A stretch of 5,277 bases of DNA, taken from an uncultured Clostridia bacterium (lineage in GTDB: Bacteria > Bacillota > Clostridia > Christensenellales > Borkfalkiaceae). Positions 1 to 4,738 of this stretch are shown here, piece after piece; position 1 is the first letter of the stretch, and each line of letters starts with the position of its first letter. A program made the position numbers and the translations under genes. The DNA lies in the NCBI GenBank assembly GCA_904501815.1, contig CAJGCN010000085.1:1-5277 (forward strand), read 5' to 3'. A model generated the notes under the pieces. That model was given only the letters and a program-made list of their open reading frames with translations, was not told the origin of the DNA and did not search any database.

Positions 1-149
1 GTAGTGCAAGCGACTGCGACAATCTGAAAAGAGATTGCCACACTTCGTTCGCAATGACAATCGGAGCGTAAGCGACTGCGACAATCTGAAAAGAGATTGC
101 CACACTTCGTTCGCAATGACAATCGGAGCGTAAGCGACTGCGACAATCT
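1..149. repeat. 62-bp tandem repeat, two full copies plus a partial third
   Basis: Two head-to-tail copies of a 62-bp unit (8-69 and 70-131) appear identical. A third copy (132-149) matches for its first 18 bases and then diverges. The seven bases before position 8 still partly match the unit, so the array probably continues left of the window. Each unit contains a short hairpin (CAATCT paired with AGATTG around a GAAAAG loop, first copy about 20-37) and a 28-nt core (32-59 and 94-121) that runs from AGATTGCC to CAATGACA. That core recurs at 1991-2018 with 25 of 28 identities. This is the REP/MITE-like 'AGATTGCCAC...GCAATGACA' type of intergenic repeat common in bacterial genomes. No coding potential is seen. 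Confidence 0.85.
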
Positions 150-158
150 AAAAACGCG

Positions 159-176
159 ATTCCCACAATCGGGAAT
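159..176 (+). other. short inverted repeat upstream of the promoter
   Basis: ATTCCC (159-164) and GGGAAT (171-176) form a 6-bp stem around a 6-nt loop, followed by TTTTA. It sits where the third tandem repeat copy degenerates. It could be a remnant of that repeat, a weak terminator insulating the next gene from upstream transcription, or chance. The U-run is short, so a terminator call is not made. Confidence 0.3.
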
Positions 177-192
177 TTTATCGTAAAATATA

Positions 193-221
193 TTGACACG
201 CACGCGGGATTGTGCTATAAT
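193..221 (+). promoter_or_regulatory. Consensus sigma-A promoter for the membrane protein gene
   Basis: A perfect -35 (TTGACA, 193-198), a 17-bp spacer and a perfect -10 (TATAAT, 216-221) are preceded by TGC at 213-215, an extended -10. Transcription should start near 228, giving a leader of about 30 nt that contains the ribosome binding site AGGAG (245-249), 8 nt before the ATG at 258. A small inverted repeat, GCTAT (214-218) and ATAGC (230-234), overlaps the -10 and could be an operator half-site pair, but it is too short to assert. The match to consensus predicts strong, largely constitutive expression unless repressed. Confidence 0.9.
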
Positions 222-257
222 AACCCGTGATAGCATAAAGTTTTAGGAGTAATACTA

Positions 258-1718
258 ATGGCTAAGAAAAAACTTATTTTGTTTATTTGCAATATAGTCG
301 TCACGATTTTTTGCGTGTTGTCGATTGCCGCGTACTTTATCGCACCGCTGTGGACGATTGATCTTGCCTACACCGTCAAAGCCGATATGCTGGAAGAAAT
401 GATTAAAGGCGAAACGGGCGGAGATAATTCGCAAAACGGCGCGCAAGACGGCGCAGAGAATAACACCGAAAACGTTGAAAAGGACGTTTGGGAAGAAATC
501 GACGTGGAAAAAATCGTCGGCAAAGACGGCGTAGAGATTAAGCTTACGATTCGTTTGGAAACGTCCGTCGTCATCTCGTCGATTAGCGAAGACGCAACGA
601 AAGTCGTGGAAGGGGTAATCGATTCAAACGTGGAAAAGGTCGTTCAGCAACTTTCGGGAACGCTGAATAAGGTTGCCAAAGGGGTGGTTTCGGAAGTATC
701 GAAATTGACCTTAAAAAGCACCGTGAAAGATAGCGTAAAAGACGTATTCGAAAGCAACGGGAATTTCGAAGATGCAGACCGCGTGCAGGAAATTTTAGAC
801 GACGTTGGCATTACGGATGCGTACATAGAAGAAAAAACGCAAGGGTTAATGGACGCGCTTTATGCGGAGAACGCAACGACGGAAAAGATTGCCGATAAGG
901 TGACGGAAACGGTTTCGGAAGTCTTCGATAAGCTTGGCGCGGCGGGGGAGAAATATGAAGAATTCGTTGATGCGGAGCTTTCAGCGGAAGACAAAGCGGA
1001 AATTCACGATAAGGTTGCGGAAGTGCTTGAAAAGCTTGAAAAAGAAGACGGCACGATTAACGTTGACGATTTCGTTTCCGAAATCATGCTTGCCCTGTTG
1101 AACGGCGAAGACATTGAAGACGTACTCGGGGATAAGCTGGATCAAGGCGATACGGGTAGCGAAGAAAACGGTGGCGGAGACGCCGAGCCGTCGAAGAAAG
1201 CAATGCGCGCAAGCTACGTAGCGGATACGGCGGAAGAAACGGAAAAGGAAACGGCAGAAGAGCTTAAAGAAAAAGTACGCCAAACCTTACTTGACTCAAT
1301 TCCCAAAGACGCGGCGGAAACGATTTCGCTCGTCATGCAGATTGTTTCCTACGTATTATTCTTCACGTTCTTTACTTGGGCGTATTTGATTATCAAGATT
1401 TTAATTAAGACGTTTTTTGCGGCGAACAACGGTATTAAGTTGAAACTTCCTATTCTTTTAGGCTGGTTGCCTTTCTTAGTACTCGTGATTTTACCTTCGC
1501 TTGCGATATCGTTATTATCCGACCCGACTTCGTTCTTAGGCGAAATGGTCGGCGCGGAAACGTCGAAAACGCTCAGCGCGCTTAGTATTTCGTTCTCGTC
1601 GGGCGCGTGGGTATCCTTTGCGGTGGCGATTTTCTTAATCGTATTCTTCTTTGCGTACTACGGCCGTGTTCGCAAGAAACTCAAAAAAGAATTAAAAGCC
1701 CAAAAAGAAGGCAAATAA
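258..1718 (+). CDS. Membrane protein of unknown function with acidic extracytoplasmic domain
   Basis: I do not recognise a family for this 486-residue protein. A lysine-rich N-terminus (MAKKK) precedes a membrane helix at about residues 6-29, which could act as a signal anchor. Residues 51-75 and 294-315 are Gly/Asn/Asp/Glu-rich linkers. Between them, residues 76-293 form an acidic domain: a probable beta patch (about 92-108), then helices with Val/Ala/Leu and Glu/Lys patterning suggesting coiled or bundled helices. Three further membrane helices lie at about 355-385, 396-420 and 446-468, followed by a basic tail (KKLKKELKAQK). Positive-inside reasoning puts both termini in the cytoplasm and the roughly 325-residue acidic part outside. 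The start is supported by AGGAG 8 nt upstream and the consensus promoter. The gene is monocistronic, with its own terminator. A surface or cell-envelope role is inference only. Confidence 0.85.
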   Translation: MAKKKLILFICNIVVTIFCVLSIAAYFIAPLWTIDLAYTVKADMLEEMIKGETGGDNSQNGAQDGAENNTENVEKDVWEEIDVEKIVGKDGVEIKLTIRLETSVVISSISEDATKVVEGVIDSNVEKVVQQLSGTLNKVAKGVVSEVSKLTLKSTVKDSVKDVFESNGNFEDADRVQEILDDVGITDAYIEEKTQGLMDALYAENATTEKIADKVTETVSEVFDKLGAAGEKYEEFVDAELSAEDKAEIHDKVAEVLEKLEKEDGTINVDDFVSEIMLALLNGEDIEDVLGDKLDQGDTGSEENGGGDAEPSKKAMRASYVADTAEETEKETAEELKEKVRQTLLDSIPKDAAETISLVMQIVSYVLFFTFFTWAYLIIKILIKTFFAANNGIKLKLPILLGWLPFLVLVILPSLAISLLSDPTSFLGEMVGAETSKTLSALSISFSSGAWVSFAVAIFLIVFFFAYYGRVRKKLKKELKAQKEGK

Positions 1719-1727
1719 CATAACGGC

Positions 1728-1763
1728 AAAAGGACTTGGTCAAACACGCCAAGTCCTTTTTTT
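1728..1763 (+). terminator. Rho-independent terminator of the membrane protein gene
   Basis: A 12-bp perfect stem pairs AAAAGGACTTGG (1728-1739) with CCAAGTCCTTTT (1749-1760) around a 9-nt loop and runs into a T tract at 1757-1763. It begins 10 nt after the TAA at 1716-1718. The complementary strand has only a four-T tract after the stem, so it could also act weakly on transcription arriving from the minus-strand gene at 2169-3041. Confidence 0.93.
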
Positions 1764-1791
1764 ACACAAAAAAATACAAGGGTCAAGGAAA

Positions 1792-2069
1792 CCTTAATAG
1801 GAAGTCCAGAAACTGAGTTTCTGGCGGGTGTGGGCAGAGCCCACGAACTAACGGACACAGGAAAGCAACCGTAGGTTGCGCTATTTTCGTGGCTTTGCCA
1901 CGCAATCGCCCAAAGGGCGGAAAGAGATTGTCACAGTCGTTTCACTCCTTTGCGATGACAAATATACGGTCATTGCGAGCCTTTTCCGCGAGATTGTCGC
2001 ACTTCGTTCACAATGACAGCGCGGAAAAGGCGTGGCAATCTAACGGAAAACTGCGTTTTCCTATTAAGG
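1792..2069. repeat. Nested 12-bp inverted repeat pair inside the composite element
   Basis: CCTTAATAGGAA (1792-1803) is the exact reverse complement of TTCCTATTAAGG (2058-2069). The pair sits within the outer inverted repeats, 3 nt from the left one but 78 nt from the right one, so it is not simply an extension of them. It may mark the ends of a second, 278-bp element, or an older form of the element before the right-hand hairpins (2109-2152) were added. Confidence 0.6.
1925..2041. repeat. REP-like palindromic unit nested in the composite element
   Basis: The ends AGATTGTCAC (1925-1934) and GTGGCAATCT (2032-2041) are inverted repeats matching at 9 of 10 positions. The right part is a large imperfect palindrome. 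GCCTTTTCCGCG (1979-1990) pairs perfectly with CGCGGAAAAGGC (2020-2031), and ATTGC (1972-1976) pairs with GCAAT (2035-2039) across a small internal loop. The top of this palindrome (1991-2018) is a 28-nt core with 25 of 28 identities to the core of the tandem repeat at the start of the window. A longer variant of the same core occupies 1925-1960. CGGAAA occurs near both outside edges (1918-1923 and 2044-2049), a possible but imperfectly placed target duplication. The translated open frame across it is an artefact. Confidence 0.7.
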
Positions 2070-2168
2070 GTACTTATTTTGCCTAACGGCGACTTTTGCC
2101 AAAGGGGCGTAAAGGCTCTGCCTTTACAATCCGCAAGGGGCAACGCCCCTTGACCCTTGCCAAAGGGC

Positions 2169-3041
2169 TCAGCTTAATTTTTCTTTTAGGGTGCGTAGGT
2201 ATTCCGTCGGAGTTAGACGGACGTATTTTTTGAATAACGCCGTTAGATAATGCACCGACGACATATTAAGCATATTCGCTATTTCCGTCAGCGTATAGCG
2301 GTTTTCACGCAATAAACGTTTCGTGTGTTTGATGCGGAGCGTGTTTACGTAGTCGATAATCGTTGCGCCGTACGCCGATTTGAATTTTTTGGATAACGTC
2401 GTTTTGTTCGTGCCGAACAGGAAACAAAGCTCGTCTACTACGATTTTTTGGGAGTAGTTTTCGTCTAAATAGCTCTTGACTTCCCGAATTTGCGAGTCTT
2501 CCGCTTCGGTGGCAGAAATTTGTCGCTCGTCCGCAATTTCTCCGCGTAGGCATTTAATTAGGAAAATTTGCAGGTATTCTTTAATGAGCTGGTCAGCGCC
2601 AAACGAAAAACCCGAACGCTTTTTCATATCCTTTAAGTTTGGGATATTATAAGGCGGTTCGTAGACCGCGCGCGCTTCTTTGATAATTTCCGCGAGCATT
2701 TTTTGCAATTCCGTCGGCAAACGAAAGGGTGAGAACGTGAGCTTTTCAAGCTCTTTACTCACGCACTCAAACCCGATAATAATCACGTTCGGCGCAACGT
2801 TGTCTTCGCAAGCAAGCGCGTGTTTTTGGTTTGCGCCGTGTAAAATCATTTCGTTTTGTTTCAGCTCACCCGTGTAGTTTTCCGAAACGATTTGAATACT
2901 CCCGCTGTCTACGTATAAAAGCTCGCAAAAAGGGTGGCTGTCCCCGCTCGTGTGATAGCTCGGGGTAAACTCGAAATAATGTACGTTCGCCAGCCGTTTG
3001 ACGACGATTTCTTCTTGAAAAGGTTTTAAAATAAATTCCAT
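2169..3041 (-). CDS. AraC-family transcriptional regulator
   Basis: This 290-residue protein has the usual AraC-type layout. An N-terminal cupin-like sensing domain spans about residues 15-95; the stretch HPFCELLYVDSGSIQIV (36-52) is typical of the AraC ligand-binding fold. A helical linker follows at about 110-170. The C-terminal DNA-binding domain (about 186-288) has a first helix-turn-helix near 199-220 (VDELCFLFGTNKTTLSKKF) and a second near 250-271 (LTEIANMLNMSSVHYLTALF), ending in the family signature LTPTEYLRTL. Length is normal for the family. It is divergent from the creatinase-like/ASRT/creatininase operon, with 148 bp between start codons and overlapping promoters. The inference is that it senses the operon's substrate or a derivative. 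No Shine-Dalgarno-like sequence precedes the ATG, and an upstream in-frame stop at 3066-3068, with no GTG or TTG in between, leaves no alternative start. It ends 9 bp from the repeat element, and I see no classical terminator with a T tract after it. Confidence 0.95.
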   Translation of the reverse strand: MEFILKPFQEEIVVKRLANVHYFEFTPSYHTSGDSHPFCELLYVDSGSIQIVSENYTGELKQNEMILHGANQKHALACEDNVAPNVIIIGFECVSKELEKLTFSPFRLPTELQKMLAEIIKEARAVYEPPYNIPNLKDMKKRSGFSFGADQLIKEYLQIFLIKCLRGEIADERQISATEAEDSQIREVKSYLDENYSQKIVVDELCFLFGTNKTTLSKKFKSAYGATIIDYVNTLRIKHTKRLLRENRYTLTEIANMLNMSSVHYLTALFKKYVRLTPTEYLRTLKEKLS

Positions 3042-3072
3042 AATAAGTACCGAAAGAAAAAATATTTACGAT

Positions 3073-3101
3073 ATTATACCATAAATTTATAATTATGTAA
3101 A
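3073..3101 (-). promoter_or_regulatory. Promoter of the AraC-family gene
   Basis: Read on the minus strand, the -35 is TTTACA (3101-3096), the spacer is 17 bp and the -10 is a perfect TATAAT (3078-3073), preceded by TGG as an extended -10. Transcription should begin near 3066, leaving a leader of about 25 nt with no recognisable ribosome binding site. A perfect 10-bp AT palindrome, ATAAATTTAT (3081-3090), lies in the spacer and could be a binding site, though AT-rich palindromes also arise by chance. The -35 overlaps that of the divergent promoter by 2 bp. Confidence 0.8.
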
Positions 3102-3128
3102 GACAAATAAGGGGAGTTGTGATATAAT
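3100..3128 (+). promoter_or_regulatory. Promoter of the creatinase-like/ASRT/creatininase operon
   Basis: A perfect -10, TATAAT (3123-3128), has an extended TGA (3120-3122). It lies 17 bp from AAGACA (3100-3105), a -35 matching consensus at 4 of 6 positions. A weak -35 next to a good extended -10 suits a promoter that needs an activator, as AraC-family proteins often supply. Its -35 overlaps the minus-strand -35 at 3100-3101, so a protein bound here would affect both directions. No clear direct-repeat AraC operator was found by eye. Confidence 0.75.
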
Positions 3129-3140
3129 AAAGGAAACGGA

Positions 3141-3156
3141 GCGGAAAAATTTCCGC
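3141..3156 (+). promoter_or_regulatory. Inverted repeat in the operon leader, candidate operator or mRNA hairpin
   Basis: GCGGAAAAATTTCCGC is an inverted repeat: 7-bp arms around AA as DNA, or a 6-bp stem with an AAAT loop as RNA. It begins about 6 nt after the predicted transcription start and ends 18 nt before the AGAGAGG ribosome binding site (3175-3181). Its position fits a repressor site in the initially transcribed region. It lacks a T tract and so is not a terminator. What binds it, if anything, is unknown. Confidence 0.45.
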
Positions 3157-3189
3157 ACGGAAGAAAAAAAGACAAGAGAGGTAAAATTT

Positions 3190-4362
3190 ATGGGTAGAAT
3201 TTGTATTCCTGACTACGAATATCAGGAAAGAATCCAAAAAGCGGCGAAACTCGTCGCGGCAAAAGGGCTTGATGCAATGCTCGTCGTATCGACGGAAAGC
3301 GATTATGCGAACGCAAGATATTTTTCGGGCTTTTGGCCTTTGTTCGAAAGAGCGGGCGTTTTGATCGGCGCAAACGGGAAAGCGGTGCTTCTCGTTGGTC
3401 CTGAATCGGCTATTTTCGCAAAAGACTTCGGGAAAATCGATAAGGTAATGGTTTTGAAAGAATTCCGTGAATCGGCTGACCCTTCTTATCCCGAACTTAT
3501 TCCCGACACCTTTAAAATGGCGTTCGACTACGTTGGCGCAACGGGTGAAAACTTGAAAATCGGTTTGGGTAGCTATGTAGAATGTACGTTGCCGATTATG
3601 GAAGGCTTAAAGGAAAGTTTCCCGAAAGCGGAAATTTCCATTTGTAGCGATATTATGGTTTCCTTGCGTTCGATTAAGAGCGAAAACGAACTTGCTTGTA
3701 TTAAAGAAGGCTTCCGTATCGTTGAGCTTGCAACCGACGAAGTAATCAAGGCGTTAAAGCCGGGTGTCACCGAACTCCAAATGGTCGGCGTTGCGCAAAG
3801 AGTGATTTACGAAAACGGCGCGGAATACGAAGGGCTTCCTATGTACGTATTCAGCGAATCTTCCACCCGCCACGCGATCAGCCGTTCGACCTATAAGGTA
3901 ATCGGCAAGAACGATATCGTACAGCTCAATCTTTCGGCAAAAATCGACGGGTACTCCCCTGCTATCGGGCTTCCCGTGTTTATGGGCAAGGCGGAAGGCG
4001 AAAAGAAAGAACTCGTAGAATTCTGCTTGAAGATGCACGACTGGACCACGCAAAACTTGAAAGCGGGGATTAAGGCAGACGTAGTGCCTAAGAAGTTCTT
4101 GCAAATGTTTAAAGACGCCGGCTATGAAAAGAACTACGTGTACGGACCTTGTCACGGTACGGGTATGATCGAAGTAGAAGCGCCTTGGATGGAAACTTCT
4201 TCGAACTATACTTTGCAAAAGAATATGACCTTCCAAGTAGACACCTTTATTTCCGGTTCGACCTTCGGTTGCCGTTGGGAAAAGGGTATCGCGATCAAAG
4301 AAAACGGCGTAGAAAGCTACACGGACTATTTGAAGAAAGGCATTATTGAGTTGGGGTTCTAA
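3190..4362 (+). CDS. Creatinase-like M24 (pita-bread fold) family protein
   Basis: This 390-residue protein has the two-domain layout of aminopeptidase P, prolidase and creatinase: an N-terminal creatinase-type domain (about 1-155) and a C-terminal M24 domain (about 160-378), joined at the typical LRSIKSENELACI stretch (159-171). The five canonical M24 metal ligands are Asp, Asp, His, Glu, Glu. Here I align them to N247, A258, H322 (in CHGTG), D351 and E364, so only the His and last Glu remain and metal-dependent peptidase activity is unlikely. Creatinase, a metal-free relative that cleaves creatine to sarcosine and urea, also has Asn at the first position. The FxR pair of creatinase's N-terminal domain appears here as F52-E-R54, and H228 fits its catalytic histidine, but the glutamate near creatinase 262 aligns with G260. 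I therefore call it creatinase-like with unknown substrate. The start is set by AGAGAGG 8 nt upstream. It is first in an operon, 2 nt before the next gene. Confidence 0.88.
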   Translation: MGRICIPDYEYQERIQKAAKLVAAKGLDAMLVVSTESDYANARYFSGFWPLFERAGVLIGANGKAVLLVGPESAIFAKDFGKIDKVMVLKEFRESADPSYPELIPDTFKMAFDYVGATGENLKIGLGSYVECTLPIMEGLKESFPKAEISICSDIMVSLRSIKSENELACIKEGFRIVELATDEVIKALKPGVTELQMVGVAQRVIYENGAEYEGLPMYVFSESSTRHAISRSTYKVIGKNDIVQLNLSAKIDGYSPAIGLPVFMGKAEGEKKELVEFCLKMHDWTTQNLKAGIKADVVPKKFLQMFKDAGYEKNYVYGPCHGTGMIEVEAPWMETSSNYTLQKNMTFQVDTFISGSTFGCRWEKGIAIKENGVESYTDYLKKGIIELGF

Positions 4363-4364
4363 GT

Positions 4365-4727
4365 ATGGCAACGGTAGGAAAGAAAAATTGGATTGTTCCC
4401 GATTGCGAACTTCCGCCCGAAGGCGAAGGCGTGCTGAAAGGGCACGAAAGCGTAATCGTAGTCAACGACACGAACAAAACCGCAACGATTAAAGTCAGCC
4501 TGTTTTTTGCGGACAAGGATGCGTATGAAGATATCGTTTGGACGGTTGCGCCCAAGCGCGTGAGATGTTTTCGAATGAACAACCCCGACGATATGAGCGG
4601 GTATATCGTTCCTTTGGAAACGCAATACGCAATGAAACTCGAAAGCTCGCAAAAAATCGTGGTGCAATACGGTAGATTAGATAACCGTCAAACGAATTTG
4701 GCGTATTACACGACGATGGCGTATTAA
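4365..4727 (+). CDS. ASRT-family protein (sensory rhodopsin transducer-like)
   Basis: This 120-residue soluble protein matches the Anabaena sensory rhodopsin transducer family along its full length. The conserved blocks visible are W9 near the N-terminus, the GHESVIVVN strand (26-34), FFADKD (47-52), VAPKRVRCFRMN (61-72) and the family hallmark VVQYGRLDNRQ (99-109), followed by the terminal TTMAY. In Anabaena the founding member is a small tetrameric beta-sandwich that interacts with a photoreceptor. Relatives are widespread in bacteria without rhodopsins and are thought to be small-molecule-binding domains. No rhodopsin is encoded here. It lies 2 nt after the creatinase-like gene and 11 nt before the amidohydrolase gene, so it is probably translationally coupled. 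The only upstream purine match is TTGGGG (4351-4356) inside the preceding gene. I infer a ligand-binding or accessory role for the operon's substrate. Lack of membrane or DNA-binding segments argues against a stand-alone receptor or repressor. Confidence 0.9.
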   Translation: MATVGKKNWIVPDCELPPEGEGVLKGHESVIVVNDTNKTATIKVSLFFADKDAYEDIVWTVAPKRVRCFRMNNPDDMSGYIVPLETQYAMKLESSQKIVVQYGRLDNRQTNLAYYTTMAY

Positions 4728-4738
4728 GGAGAAAAAAT

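Larger units (their letters stand above)
1777..2159. repeat. 383-bp composite element with 12-bp terminal inverted repeats and triloop hairpins
   Basis: Perfect 12-bp inverted repeats, CAAGGGTCAAGG (1777-1788) and CCTTGACCCTTG (2148-2159), bound a non-coding stretch. Inside are eight perfect stems of 5-8 bp, each with a three-base loop and a closing C-G pair. Spans and loops are: 1806-1824 TGA, 1830-1844 AGA, 1865-1879 GTA, 1888-1902 TTT, 1907-1919 AAA, 2045-2061 TGC, 2109-2127 TCT, 2134-2152 AAC. A weaker 4-bp stem with loop AAA lies at 1785-1795. The element starts 13 bp past the membrane gene's terminator and ends 9 bp from the regulator's stop codon. No open frame resembling a transposase is present, so this would be a non-autonomous (MITE-like) element or hairpin cluster. 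No clear target-site duplication flanks it. An 11-bp direct repeat, TTGCCAAAGGG, occurs at 2096-2106 and 2157-2167. Confidence 0.7.

Noticed and set aside
1..149. CRISPR array
   Set aside because: The whole 62-bp period is repeated with no variable spacers, and no cas gene is near.
1035..1104. EF-hand calcium site in the membrane protein (around residues 260-282, EKEDGTINVDDF)
   Set aside because: The central Gly and Ile positions fit, but the essential first Asp of the loop aligns with Leu260 and the third position with Lys262, so it is probably a chance resemblance in an acidic helix.
981..1283. Antisense open frame opposite the membrane protein gene
   Set aside because: It has a Phe/Arg-rich composition typical of the reverse of Glu/Lys-rich coding sequence and no independent support.
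1889..2086. 65-codon plus-strand open frame in the intergenic region
   Set aside because: It runs through the hairpin and REP-like repeats, has no ribosome binding site, and its sequence is the translation of repeat DNA. No protein family is suggested.
2109..2152. Intrinsic terminator for the minus-strand AraC gene
   Set aside because: The hairpins at 2134-2152 and 2109-2127 are strong, but on the minus strand neither is followed by a T tract. They fit the wider triloop cluster instead.
3190..4362. Ordinary Xaa-Pro aminopeptidase or prolidase
   Set aside because: The fold matches, but N247, A258 and D351 occupy metal-ligand positions, so a standard metallopeptidase function is not supported.
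3754..4371. Long antisense open frame opposite the creatinase-like gene
   Set aside because: It lies entirely opposite clear coding sequence, its protein shows no recognisable domain, and it has no promoter or ribosome binding site of note.
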